A DNA stretch of 64,000 nucleotides from Aquimarina mycalae. GTDB lineage: Bacteria > Bacteroidota > Bacteroidia > Flavobacteriales > Flavobacteriaceae. Made by a program: the position numbers and the translations under genes. The notes beneath the pieces were generated by a model. That model was not told the DNA's origin. It searched no databases and saw only the letters and a list, made by a program, of their open reading frames with translations. The DNA lies in assembly GCF_029906345.1 (NCBI RefSeq), contig NZ_JARYGY010000001.1, forward strand, positions 656,851-720,850, in the 5' to 3' direction. Shown here piece by piece: positions 25,112 to 34,830 of this stretch (position 1 is its first letter; each line of letters begins with the position of its first letter).

Positions 25112-25765
25112 TTAAAAAAACTCTTTATACTGCAATACTCTAAAATCAATTGTGTTGAATTTTGGGTTTTGGCTTTTTAAATCTTTATATGATTGTAAAC
25201 TTCCTATGGATCTATTGGCTGCTCCAGATGGAGCGATTAAAGAAACCGTTTTTATTTTTCTTTGTTTTAATTGAAAACTATGTATTCTAGGAACTTCATT
25301 AGTAACTACTTCTAATTGTAATTGATATTCTTTAAGATGTTTTCTAAAAAAATATTCTGGTCCATTTTTACTATTACCACCTGTAAACAGAAGTGTATCT
25401 ATCTTTGGGTATTTATGTAAATACGAAACAACATCTCTTAACTGTATATTTTGCATTCCCAAATCTGATGCATCAATTTTATCACGTTCACAGCTATGAA
25501 CAATATCGCAGACTCCTATTCCGCGAGAGGTTAAAAAAGTTTTTCGTTGGTCTATTGCCTTTTGTGTGGTTTCGAATACCAAATTTAAATCAAAAATACG
25601 ATTTAAAACTGGCCATAATAATCCACTAATACTTCCGTAACAAAAATCAACATCTCCTTCTTTTAAAGCTCCTGATGTAAAACGTGGTGGAGGCAATGTT
25701 CCTACAATGAGTTTAGTCGCTCCATCGGGGAAGAAAGGTTGATATGGATGTGTATGATTGAACAA
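25112..25765 (-). CDS. Uracil-DNA-glycosylase-superfamily protein
   Basis: A 217-residue protein with a UDG-like fold. Motifs resemble the mismatch-specific group: an N-terminal IVGTLPPPRF loop, the FCYGSISGLLWPVL segment, the core strand DTLLFTGG, and the C-terminal loop IAPSGAANRS, which fits the PSPS-AN type motif 2. It would excise damaged or mismatched bases or bind DNA ends. The catalytic residue cannot be assigned with certainty. The start codon appears to be TTG at 25765; no in-frame ATG lies upstream before a stop. Confidence 0.75.
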   Translation of the reverse strand: MFNHTHPYQPFFPDGATKLIVGTLPPPRFTSGALKEGDVDFCYGSISGLLWPVLNRIFDLNLVFETTQKAIDQRKTFLTSRGIGVCDIVHSCERDKIDASDLGMQNIQLRDVVSYLHKYPKIDTLLFTGGNSKNGPEYFFRKHLKEYQLQLEVVTNEVPRIHSFQLKQRKIKTVSLIAPSGAANRSIGSLQSYKDLKSQNPKFNTIDFRVLQYKEFF

Positions 25766-25866
25766 AGTTGATTTCTTTTACAATTTACGAAGTTAGAAAG
25801 ATTTTGGATTACAAAACGAATATCAACTATATTAGTTAATTATGCGTTAAGGATAGTAACGGCATC

Positions 25867-25947
25867 CTTTTTCTGTTAGTTTAAAACAGAAAAAGATATA
25901 GTGTATAGCCTGACCCACCAAAAGTGGGTAACGCCCTTATTTTTTTA
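25867..25947 (+). other. Two hairpins in an intergenic gap, possible terminator or small RNA end
   Basis: CTTTTTCTGTT (25867-25877) pairs with AACAGAAAAAG (25885-25895). ACCCAC (25913-25918) pairs with GTGGGT (25924-25929), and a GGG-TAAC-GCCC alternative is followed by TTATTTTTTT. The T-run reads as a terminator on the plus strand, yet both flanking genes are on the minus strand. No promoter is evident. Confidence 0.35.
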
Positions 25948-25992
25948 ATAAAATCTAAGCAATTTAAGTATTGAAAAATCCCAGTACTAATC

Positions 25993-27651
25993 CTAAAACT
26001 GAAAATAAATAAACGGTTGAAAATCTGCCGCATATGTTTGATAACAGATAATAGCTACCATAGTTGCTATCAATCCCTTAACAACTACATTACTTTTGAT
26101 AAACTGATCAAGCAACCAATCTTTTGTTTTATACGGCAACCAATGCGTAATATACCCTATCAACATTACAATAAACACAACTCGATATTCCCAAAGAACT
26201 ACTAATGCATTCGTCCAATCCATATTAGTCATGATCGATTGATAAAAACGATCAATATGATCCATGCTATTTCCTCTAAAATAAATTCTGGTAAAGGTTA
26301 TAAAAATAAAAGTAAACGCTATTTTCCATATGGTTGCTAACCACGCATTAGAGTTTTCATAAGGGCTTATTTTTCGCCAATACTTATAGGCAACCACTCC
26401 CAGACCATTCAATCCTCCCCAAATTACAAATTTCCAGGATGCTCCATGCCATAAACCTCCTATCAACATTGTAATCATAATATTCACATTTCTATTAAAA
26501 TGCCATGCCAATCTAGATGAAAACAATGTGATAATAAGCAACAGTCCTATTGCAGCAGTTGCAATAATTGCGATCCCAAAATCTGCATAAGCAAAAACTC
26601 CTAAAAATGTAAAAACAGTAATGAAGGTATATGAAAAAATACTACCGTTCCGGTTTCCTCCTATCGGAATATACAAGTAATCTTTTAACCAACTAGAAAG
26701 GGATATGTGCCAACGTTTCCAAAAGTCTCCGCAATGAATTGCCTTATATGGTGAGTTAAAATTAACTGGTAATTTATATCCCATAAGTAATGCTAAACCG
26801 ATAGCAATATCGGTATATCCAGAAAAATCACCATAGATCTGTAACGAATACCCAAACATTGCCATTATGTTTGTAAATCCTGAGAACATCTCTGGAACAT
26901 CAAATACGCGATCCATAAAATTCATTGCAATAAAATCTGCAAAAAGCATTTTTTTGATCAGTCCTTTAAGAATCATAAAAGTCGCGTTACCAAACTCTTC
27001 TTTGGTAATATTAATTTCTTTTCTGATTTGAGGAACAAAATCCGCAGCTCGTACAATTGGTCCTGCAACCAGTTGCGGAAAGAAACTAACAAAAAACCCA
27101 AAATCAATAATTGAATTTAATGGTTTAATTTGTTTTCTATATATATCTACACTATAGCTAATCGTTTGGAATGTATAAAAAGAGATCCCTACGGGCAGTA
27201 TAATTGTATCCACAGTAAAATAATCAGCATTTGCCCAGGTATTTGCAAATTGTGCCAGATAATTAATCACCTGATAATCCGTATCAAAAAGACTATTATA
27301 TGATTCTGTAAAGAAATACGCATACTTAAAATAGCAAAGAGTACCTAAATTAATAATAACACTAATTGCAACCAGCGTTTTCTTTACTGCAATAGAGGTA
27401 CTCTGATAAATAGCTCTTCCTAAAAAGAAATCATTGACGGTACTAAACAACAAAATCCCTATAAATAAGCCACTAGTTTTATAATAAAACAATAAACTTA
27501 TCATAAAAAGATATGCGCTACGAATGCTCTTTTTACGATATACCAATGCATACAAAAAGTAGATCGCTGCAAAGAATATCCAGAAATCTGCTTGCGTAAA
27601 TATCAAAGGAAAATCCTCTGAAAAAGAAAAAATATCTTTTAATCTATTCAT
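25993..27651 (-). CDS. MBOAT-family membrane O-acyltransferase (AlgI/DltB-like)
   Basis: A 552-residue polytopic inner-membrane protein with about 11-12 helices. Family motifs are LPVGISFYTFQTISYSVD, FFPQLVAGPI, DFWKRWHISLSSWLKDYLYIP, and GGLWHGASW with the catalytic His402. AlgI-like proteins move acyl groups, usually acetyl, across the membrane for O-acylation of an extracellular polymer. It is the last of three overlapping genes with two SGNH hydrolases, which matches the AlgI/AlgJ/AlgX logic. The acylated polymer is unknown. Confidence 0.94.
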   Translation of the reverse strand: MNRLKDIFSFSEDFPLIFTQADFWIFFAAIYFLYALVYRKKSIRSAYLFMISLLFYYKTSGLFIGILLFSTVNDFFLGRAIYQSTSIAVKKTLVAISVIINLGTLCYFKYAYFFTESYNSLFDTDYQVINYLAQFANTWANADYFTVDTIILPVGISFYTFQTISYSVDIYRKQIKPLNSIIDFGFFVSFFPQLVAGPIVRAADFVPQIRKEINITKEEFGNATFMILKGLIKKMLFADFIAMNFMDRVFDVPEMFSGFTNIMAMFGYSLQIYGDFSGYTDIAIGLALLMGYKLPVNFNSPYKAIHCGDFWKRWHISLSSWLKDYLYIPIGGNRNGSIFSYTFITVFTFLGVFAYADFGIAIIATAAIGLLLIITLFSSRLAWHFNRNVNIMITMLIGGLWHGASWKFVIWGGLNGLGVVAYKYWRKISPYENSNAWLATIWKIAFTFIFITFTRIYFRGNSMDHIDRFYQSIMTNMDWTNALVVLWEYRVVFIVMLIGYITHWLPYKTKDWLLDQFIKSNVVVKGLIATMVAIICYQTYAADFQPFIYFQF

Positions 27652-28924
27652 GAATTATTTGATTCAAAACAGAATTAGGCACCAACTCTAGTTCTTTTTC
27701 CCACGAACCAGTCAATGCTTGTAATAATAAATCTGCTTTAATTCTATATCCCAACTGTGTAAAATGTATTCTATCTCGTGGCATCAGTTTATTTAGATAC
27801 CAATCTCTCGAGGAATTAAATCCTCCCATAATTTCATAAAAATCCCAAACTGCCATGTTATGTTTTCTTGCTAAATCATAGATTATCTTCTGCATCACTC
27901 GGGTCCTTGGATTGGGGTATTTCTTCTTATAATAAGAATCATTAGGTACCGTAAGCAAGACTGCACAATCTGGATTAGCTTTCTGGGCCATTAAAATAAG
28001 GTTTTCATAGTATTTTCTATATTCTTCTGGCTTAAAATCAGGATGATAACCATCATTAGTACCTACAGATACGATAAACAAGTCTGGTTTATACAACATC
28101 AATTGAGTATCAAAATACTCGCATCTATTATAATAATTAAAACTTGCTCCATTGACGCCGATGGTAGTATACTCTATTCCATTATTATCATTCATCAATT
28201 CTATACCCATCATTAGAAATTCTGGGTCTTCAGCACCTTCAGCTCTTTGAACACAAAACTCTAGTTCTTCTAATGTTTTGGTAAGCGTAAATTCTACAAA
28301 ATGTGCTTCCTTGTTAACTTTGGTATTTGCAATTAACTCAGACTCTTTAAAATAGATTTGATAATCTTCACTCCAATTATCATAAAAAATTCTGATCTTA
28401 TTAAAATCATATTGTTGCGCATCATATCCTCTATGATTTGCTTTTATTTTTATATTGGAAATAGAGTCTTTAAAAACGGCCGTTACTCCAGCCATTCCCC
28501 AAGCAACACTATCCTTTTTTATAGAACATCGATAACCTGTCCATTTACCATCAAATTCTACATTATAATTACTAGGGTTATTGGTTCCCGCAATTTTATA
28601 AGGATATATAAAACCACGTTGTCCTTTTGCTGTTGGACTCATATGCTGAAGATATGTCCTTAACCTATTAGAATAAATATCCGCTTGTATATGTGATCCA
28701 CCAATATGGAAAATATGTACTTTTTCTTCACCTCCGTTGGCGATGGTGTTTAACTTCTGAAATAAGGTATCAAATGATGGTGCATATTCTGCAAATTTAA
28801 TCTGATTTGCTTTCCAATTTACAAAAGTATACTTATTCTGAATTGTATCTAGTACATAGTCCTGAGCCAGGATTGAAGAACTCACTAAGAATAAGCAAAA
28901 AAGTAATATTTTATGTCTCTTCAT
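27644..28924 (-). CDS. SGNH/GDSL-family acyl hydrolase or transferase
   Basis: A 426-residue exported protein (signal peptide to about residue 21, ILAQ). The SGNH set is visible: Ser77 in HIGGSHIQAD (a modified GDS block), Asn in VSVGTNDGY, and Asp384/His387 in DRIHFTQLGY. It overlaps the MBOAT gene by 8 bases and is overlapped by the upstream SGNH gene by 14 bases. It is likely the periplasmic partner that completes acetyl transfer to, or removal from, a surface polymer. Confidence 0.9.
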   Translation of the reverse strand: MKRHKILLFCLFLVSSSILAQDYVLDTIQNKYTFVNWKANQIKFAEYAPSFDTLFQKLNTIANGGEEKVHIFHIGGSHIQADIYSNRLRTYLQHMSPTAKGQRGFIYPYKIAGTNNPSNYNVEFDGKWTGYRCSIKKDSVAWGMAGVTAVFKDSISNIKIKANHRGYDAQQYDFNKIRIFYDNWSEDYQIYFKESELIANTKVNKEAHFVEFTLTKTLEELEFCVQRAEGAEDPEFLMMGIELMNDNNGIEYTTIGVNGASFNYYNRCEYFDTQLMLYKPDLFIVSVGTNDGYHPDFKPEEYRKYYENLILMAQKANPDCAVLLTVPNDSYYKKKYPNPRTRVMQKIIYDLARKHNMAVWDFYEIMGGFNSSRDWYLNKLMPRDRIHFTQLGYRIKADLLLQALTGSWEKELELVPNSVLNQIIHE

Positions 28925-30425
28925 CTGGTTCTTCTTTTAGGTCAAGGTATAGGGCCGTGAAAAATAATTCTGAAATAATTTTGGTTCCTTTCCAAGTAAA
29001 ATGCATATAATCATTGGCGGTTAATTTTTCTTCTACCCAAAACGGCATAGATCCTTTGCCTCCCATTGCATCATACATACTCCAATAAGCAACATTATTA
29101 TCAGAACAAGTTTCTATGAGTTTAGCATTAAGATATGGTAATAAAGGATAAGTTTCCATTTTTCCATTAACAGGAAGACACATATCTGTGGGGCCAATAA
29201 ATATAAAACTTGCATTTTTAGTTCTTCGTCTTAACCAATTTATTTGATTGACTATAGATTTAGCATAATTATCCACCTTTGTAGAATCTTTCAAATATGG
29301 CATAGTATTTCCTCCATACTGCATAATAATGATCTTAGGCTTAAGATTCCTAGTCATCTGACCGTATATTGAAGCATTAGTGCTAGAGAAAATTGTTCCC
29401 GATGAACCACGCATCGCTACATTATCCATCTGAACTTTATATCCTCCATCAAGCGTTAACCCATAAAAATCGGCACTTACTTTTCCTTCTAGTTCAATTT
29501 TTAGATTACTTGGTGTTGTATTGGTTTTGATGCGATATTTATGATACTTGCCATCAGGAATCAAACTATCCTGTTGAATTAGTTTCCCTTCATTATACAC
29601 AGAAACTTTTATAGGAACCTTACAATTTCCATAATGTAATCCAATATTTGTAAATCTTCTAAATTTAGCATAAGCCTTTTTAGATTTACCAATAGTTACA
29701 GAAGCTTTTATAATTGGTAGAGAATCTAAAGCGGTACTATCAGGAAGCGTCTCTAGATGTTCAGTAAATCTGGAAACCGACATATATGCTCCATATTTTC
29801 TATGTTTAAATTTCTTCTGGGTAGGGTCGAATCTTGCATATCTAAACCAATTTTCGCTAGGTTTTACAATAGCCGCAATTTGATTGTACACTGGTTTCAA
29901 AGGGATAAAACCTGGACCACTACCTCCATACATTCCTTGTAACCTATTGCGTATATATCCAGTTATTCTATCACCTTCTATCTGCGAGTCTCCATAATGT
30001 AAAATTCTGCATGATCGCGAAGATAACTTTGCCTTAAGCTCTTTAGCAAAATCAGGATTATCTTTAGGATATCGTATCCTTTCTAATTTTGTAGTATCTA
30101 TTTTAGAAAAGTCTGGTCTTTGCAGACTATCTTTTTTAGTAAGTGTATTTGCTGACTTATCCGTTTCCAGATCCGATTCATCCGCTACTGGCACTACTAC
30201 TTCAGTTACCTTAAGTATATCTTGCCTAGTAATCGTTGTATCTTTTTCTAGCTCTAAAAAGGTCTTATATGAAGGATATTTTAAAGAAACTCCTTGATAT
30301 GAGAAACCATCCTCTTGTGTTTGTTTATTCTGAATCCCTCCTTTTTCACTCAAAAACATCAAGCCAAACAGCACTCCTAATACGAGTATCAGAAATAGCG
30401 ATATTTGGATTGGTTTGATTTTCAA
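28911..30425 (-). CDS. Membrane-anchored SGNH/GDSL-family protein
   Basis: A 504-residue protein with a single N-terminal membrane anchor (about 7-26), a low-complexity linker (about 30-125), and an SGNH domain. The catalytic residues are Ser147 in LHYGDSQIEGD, Asn in MQYGGNTMPY, and Asp472/His475 in DYMHFTWKG. It is the first gene of the SGNH-SGNH-MBOAT operon. Two different SGNH proteins suggest separate jobs, for example transferase and esterase. Confidence 0.9.
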   Translation of the reverse strand: MKIKPIQISLFLILVLGVLFGLMFLSEKGGIQNKQTQEDGFSYQGVSLKYPSYKTFLELEKDTTITRQDILKVTEVVVPVADESDLETDKSANTLTKKDSLQRPDFSKIDTTKLERIRYPKDNPDFAKELKAKLSSRSCRILHYGDSQIEGDRITGYIRNRLQGMYGGSGPGFIPLKPVYNQIAAIVKPSENWFRYARFDPTQKKFKHRKYGAYMSVSRFTEHLETLPDSTALDSLPIIKASVTIGKSKKAYAKFRRFTNIGLHYGNCKVPIKVSVYNEGKLIQQDSLIPDGKYHKYRIKTNTTPSNLKIELEGKVSADFYGLTLDGGYKVQMDNVAMRGSSGTIFSSTNASIYGQMTRNLKPKIIIMQYGGNTMPYLKDSTKVDNYAKSIVNQINWLRRRTKNASFIFIGPTDMCLPVNGKMETYPLLPYLNAKLIETCSDNNVAYWSMYDAMGGKGSMPFWVEEKLTANDYMHFTWKGTKIISELFFTALYLDLKEEPDEET

Positions 30426-30584
30426 GACTATTAGGGGACTTTTCGTTTTTGTAAAAATAGAAAGTTTTTGCGAAATGCAAAGGAATTATGCGGTGTTAAT
30501 AGTTAGTTATCTCACCTAAATCTCATATAATTCAGGATTTTGCTTATTAAGCCATGTTGCTGCTGGGCTAACTTAGCATATAAT

Positions 30585-31307
30585 CTATATAGTTGTCAAT
30601 AGTTTTTTTATATCATTTACAACTCCTCGATATCTATTTCTATTGGGTTTCGACATATGCTGAGATTCTAAAAGTATCTCTTCTAAAATTTCTTTAGCTT
30701 CAGCTATTTTACCTTTTTCAACAAGAAACTGAGCTAAGATATAGCGTTCTTCATAATTAGAATATCGTTGATCAATGGGAGTTAGGTTCTCCTCTGCTTC
30801 TTTGGATCTTCCTTGTTTCTCTAACGCCAGACCATACAAAAATTGACTTTTGGAGCCTTTAAAATCTGTTTTGAGATGTATTTGTTCTGCACAAAAAATT
30901 ACTTTTTCGAATTGACCCGTTTGGTAATATCCTTCGAGTAACTTTTTAACTACACCATTATCTTGATTATAGTTTCCGTTTAAAGCAATTTCGTATTCTT
31001 CAATTCCAGATTGATAATCCTTAGTTTCATATAAAGCATCACCAAGATATACTCTATTCTGAAAGGTGTCAGCAAATGCTACTTGTTTTCTTAGATCTGT
31101 TACTTTTTTGGTTGGATTGATTACACTTACAATCTCATTCTGAACCACATCAAGATCTTTTTTATTGAAAACCTGAGTTACCAAATAAATTATGCTTCCA
31201 ATAACTGGTAAAAACAAAATCAAGAAATACCAATAGTATTCATTTCTATTTTTAATAGCATGGTAGATACAAAAAACTTGCAGGGCAATAATTAAAAAAT
31301 ATGGCAT
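30585..31307 (-). CDS. Membrane-anchored TPR protein
   Basis: A protein of about 240 residues. The N-terminus has two transmembrane helices of the PLDc_N type (IIALQVFCIYHAIKN, then YYWYFLILFLPVIGSIIYL); the cytoplasmic or periplasmic remainder has about four TPR-like repeats (YLGDALYETKDYQSGIEEYE, then AEENLTPIDQ). I start it at the ATG at 31307. The frame is open to a TTG at 31334, but that lies in the T-run of the pyc terminator. It follows pyruvate carboxylase after that terminator. Probably a scaffold; the role is unknown. Confidence 0.8.
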   Translation of the reverse strand: MPYFLIIALQVFCIYHAIKNRNEYYWYFLILFLPVIGSIIYLVTQVFNKKDLDVVQNEIVSVINPTKKVTDLRKQVAFADTFQNRVYLGDALYETKDYQSGIEEYEIALNGNYNQDNGVVKKLLEGYYQTGQFEKVIFCAEQIHLKTDFKGSKSQFLYGLALEKQGRSKEAEENLTPIDQRYSNYEERYILAQFLVEKGKIAEAKEILEEILLESQHMSKPNRNRYRGVVNDIKKLLTTI

Positions 31308-31317
31308 CCAGCAAAAG

Positions 31318-31366
31318 TAAAAAAACTTGACCAATGACCTAACAGATATATCAATCTATTAGGTCA
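31318..31366 (-). terminator. Intrinsic terminator of the pyruvate carboxylase gene
   Basis: On the minus strand a 13-bp stem with one wobble pair (31354-31366 with 31335-31347) encloses a 6-base loop. A T7 run follows after a short spacer (A7 on the plus strand at 31319-31325). It begins 11 bases after the pyc stop. Confidence 0.65.
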
Positions 31367-31377
31367 AAAATCATTTT

Positions 31378-34300
31378 TTATTTCAACGTAATCACCAAAT
31401 CATCAGCCTCTACCATCGTTCCTGATTTTAACACTATTTTTTTAATAGTAGCGTCTTCATTGGCTGTTATAGTAGTTTCCATTTTCATGGCTTCTATAAT
31501 AAACAACGGATCGTTCTTCTTCACAACTTGTCCAGTTTTGACAAGAACAGAGGATAAAGATCCTTGCAACGGCGCTCCGATTTGTTTCTCATCTGCTTTA
31601 TCAACTTTGGCATGTACTACTTTATCTACCTTGATTGAATTGTCCTTGATTTCTACATTTCTCGTCTGTCCATTCACCTTAAAGAATACAGTTACCATTC
31701 CATTTTCATGAGGTTCACCTATCGATATTAACTCAATAAGCAGGATCTTACCTTTATCTAATTCTATAATAATTTCCTCTCCAGGAGTCATACCATAGAA
31801 AAAGTTTTTGGTCGGAATATTCATCACATTACCATACTTAAGATGGTGATTATAGGCTCCTGTAAATACTTTCGGATATAATTTATAGGAAAGGAAATCT
31901 GTAATATCTAATTCTCTACCCATTCCTTTCTTAAAGACTTTTACAAAATCTTTGAATTCAGTTTCAAAATCTACTGGTTCTAAATGTGCATTTGGTCTAT
32001 TTGTAAATGGTTTCTGATCCTTTAATACTGATTTTTGAAGATCCTTAGGAAATTCACCAACTGGTTGTCCTAATTCTCCTTTAAAAAGACTTACTACAGA
32101 TTGCGGAAACGAGATTGTTTCACCTCTTTCTTTTACATCTTCTATGGTAAGGTTATTGCTTACCAAGTATTGCGCCATATCACCAACTACTTTAGAACTT
32201 GGTGTTACCTTTACGATATCACCAAACAGCGTATTGACTTCGCCATACATCTTAGTAATCTCATGAAAACGATCTGCCAATCCTAAACCTTGAGCTTGTG
32301 GTTTTAAATTAGAGTATTGTCCTCCAGGAATTTCGTGTTGATATACATCTCCTGTTCCAGCTTTAAGTCCTGATTCAAAAACATAATAATATTCGCGAAC
32401 CGCTTCCCAATAATTAGAATATTCATTTAACTTGGTTATATCCATAGGATTCTCACGGTCATGAAATCTTAGCATTTCCATAATCGCGTTAAAGTTAGGT
32501 TGTGCTGTTAATCCAGACAATCCTCCTAAAGCTACATCCACGACATCTACACCTGCTTCAATTGCCTTGAGATAGGTAGCAGATTGTACCGAAGAAGTAT
32601 CATGAGTATGTAAATGTATTGGGATATTAATTTCTGATTTTAATGCTGAAACTAATTCATAGGCAGCATAGGGTTTTAACAATCCTGCCATATCTTTAAT
32701 TCCTAAAATATGTGCTCCAGCGTTCTCTATATCTTTTGCTAATTGCACATAATATTCTAACGTATATTTAGTTCTTTTGGGATCTAAAATATCACCTGTA
32801 TAACATAAAGATCCTTCTGCAAGACCTTGTGTACGTGTTCTCACGTGTTCTATACAAGGAGCGATTGACTCCATCCAGTTTAACGAATCAAATATCCTAA
32901 AAACATCTACTCCATTCTCCCAAGATTGTTCTACAAATTTTCCAATTAAGTTATCTGGATATGCTGTATATCCTACACCATTTGATCCACGTATTAGCAT
33001 TTGTAATAACAGATTAGGCATCGCCTTTCTTAGTGAACGAAGACGTTCCCAAGGGTTTTCATTTAAGAACCTAAGGCATACATCAAACGTTGCTCCTCCC
33101 CATACCTCCATACTAAATACTTCGGGATGATTTTTTGCAAATCCTTCAGCAACCTTTAGCATATCATATGTACGCATTCTAGTAGCTAACAAACTCTGAT
33201 GTGCATCTCGCATTGTAGTATCTGTAAAATGAACTTTCTTTTCATTTTTTAACCATTCTGCGAATTTATCAGGTCCCAATTCGATCAATAAATCCTTGGT
33301 TCCTTTTGTATATCCATTTGCGGCATCAAATTCAGGGATACTAGTAGACACAAATGTCTTTGTCGGATCAATTGCTTTTACATCGGGATTTCCGTTTACA
33401 ATAATATCTCCCAAAAAGCTAGCCAATTTAGTAGCTCTATTTCTAGATTCTTTGATTTTAAAAAGATCTTTCGTATCTCTTATAAAGTTTACCGTCACGG
33501 CACCTTTTCTAAAGGTATCATGTTTTAGAATATTATCTAAAAAAGGCATATTTGTTTTCACACCTCGAATCCTAAATTCAGAAAGTGCTCTTCGCATTTT
33601 TCTACACGCTCCATCCAATGTTCTACTATTAGCCGAAACCTTTACCAACATTGAATCAAAAAATGGTGAAATTGTCACTCCTTGATACACACTACCTGCA
33701 TCTAATCGAATTCCAAACCCAGATGCACTTCTGTAGGTAGTGATTGTTCCGTAATCTGGTTTAAAATCATTTTCTGGATCTTCTGTAGTGATTCTACACT
33801 GTAATGCAAAACCTGTTGTTTTTATAGCTTCTTGGCTTTCTATTTTTATCTGTTTATCAGATAACTTATAACCTCCAGCAATAAAAACCTGAGCTTTAAT
33901 CAAATCAATACCAGTTATAATTTCTGTAACCGTATGTTCTACTTGAACTCGAGGATTTACCTCTATAAAATAAATACTGCCATCATCATCTACCAGAAAT
34001 TCTACTGTACCAATATTATTATAATCTACTGCTTTACAAATTGTCAAAGCATACTGATATAAATTCTCAAGAATTTCTTGAGGTACTCCATACGACGGAG
34101 CATACTCAATTACTTTTTGATATCGTCGTTGTACAGAACAATCACGTTCAAAAAGATGTACCATATTACCATGATGATCAGCAACTATTTGTATTTCAAT
34201 ATGTTTAGGGTTTTCTACGAATTTTTCCAGAAAAACAGTATCATCTCCAAATGCATTCAACGCTTCTCTTTGAGATTCTGGATAAGCTTTCTCTAGTTCT

Positions 34301-34830
34301 TCTACACTTCTGATCACACGCATTCCTCTTCCTCCACCACCAGAAGCAGCTTTCAGCATTACAGGAAATCCAATTCTCTTAGCTTCTTTTACTGCAATCT
34401 TTACATTGGTAAGGTCTTCTTTGTTACTTTGAATAATTGGAATATCGTTGGCAATAGCTACTTCTTTTGCCATAATTTTATCTCCTAATGAACGAAGCAC
34501 AGAAACTTTTGGTCCAATAAAAATAATTCCATTTTCTTTACATTTTTCGGCAAAATCAGCATTCTCTGAAAGAAATCCATATCCTGGATGGATCGCATCC
34601 ACATTATTCTTTTTAGCGACTTTGATGATCGCATCAATATTTAGGTACGGTTTTAATGGTTCATTATCTGCTCCAATCTGATAGGCTTCATCGGCTTTAT
34701 ATCGATGTAGAGAATATCTATCTTCATAGGTATAAACTCCTACAGTTTGTAAACCAATCTCTGTACAAGCTCTAAAAATTCGAATTGCTATTTCTCCTCG
34801 ATTGGCAACTAAAACCTTTTTGATTTTCAT
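31378..34830 (-). CDS. pyc: Pyruvate carboxylase
   Basis: A 1150-residue biotin enzyme that makes oxaloacetate from pyruvate, bicarbonate and ATP. Domain order is complete: biotin carboxylase (1-450; GGGGRGMRVI ATP loop, EVNPRVQVEHTVTE), carboxyltransferase (about 530-830; DTTMRDAHQSLLATRMRT metal/substrate motif), PYC_OADA domain, and a C-terminal biotinyl domain with Lys1116 in EAMKMET. It is a single-chain, eukaryote-like type. It has its own terminator and lies behind a region with palindromes that may be regulatory. Confidence 0.98.
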   Translation of the reverse strand: MKIKKVLVANRGEIAIRIFRACTEIGLQTVGVYTYEDRYSLHRYKADEAYQIGADNEPLKPYLNIDAIIKVAKKNNVDAIHPGYGFLSENADFAEKCKENGIIFIGPKVSVLRSLGDKIMAKEVAIANDIPIIQSNKEDLTNVKIAVKEAKRIGFPVMLKAASGGGGRGMRVIRSVEELEKAYPESQREALNAFGDDTVFLEKFVENPKHIEIQIVADHHGNMVHLFERDCSVQRRYQKVIEYAPSYGVPQEILENLYQYALTICKAVDYNNIGTVEFLVDDDGSIYFIEVNPRVQVEHTVTEIITGIDLIKAQVFIAGGYKLSDKQIKIESQEAIKTTGFALQCRITTEDPENDFKPDYGTITTYRSASGFGIRLDAGSVYQGVTISPFFDSMLVKVSANSRTLDGACRKMRRALSEFRIRGVKTNMPFLDNILKHDTFRKGAVTVNFIRDTKDLFKIKESRNRATKLASFLGDIIVNGNPDVKAIDPTKTFVSTSIPEFDAANGYTKGTKDLLIELGPDKFAEWLKNEKKVHFTDTTMRDAHQSLLATRMRTYDMLKVAEGFAKNHPEVFSMEVWGGATFDVCLRFLNENPWERLRSLRKAMPNLLLQMLIRGSNGVGYTAYPDNLIGKFVEQSWENGVDVFRIFDSLNWMESIAPCIEHVRTRTQGLAEGSLCYTGDILDPKRTKYTLEYYVQLAKDIENAGAHILGIKDMAGLLKPYAAYELVSALKSEINIPIHLHTHDTSSVQSATYLKAIEAGVDVVDVALGGLSGLTAQPNFNAIMEMLRFHDRENPMDITKLNEYSNYWEAVREYYYVFESGLKAGTGDVYQHEIPGGQYSNLKPQAQGLGLADRFHEITKMYGEVNTLFGDIVKVTPSSKVVGDMAQYLVSNNLTIEDVKERGETISFPQSVVSLFKGELGQPVGEFPKDLQKSVLKDQKPFTNRPNAHLEPVDFETEFKDFVKVFKKGMGRELDITDFLSYKLYPKVFTGAYNHHLKYGNVMNIPTKNFFYGMTPGEEIIIELDKGKILLIELISIGEPHENGMVTVFFKVNGQTRNVEIKDNSIKVDKVVHAKVDKADEKQIGAPLQGSLSSVLVKTGQVVKKNDPLFIIEAMKMETTITANEDATIKKIVLKSGTMVEADDLVITLK

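Noticed and set aside
31308..31334. TTG start for the TPR membrane protein
   Set aside because: It falls in the T-run of the pyc terminator; the ATG at 31307 starts just before the first membrane helix.
33296..33685. A 129-codon plus-strand frame inside pyc
   Set aside because: It is antisense to pyruvate carboxylase, with no start signal and no recognisable product.
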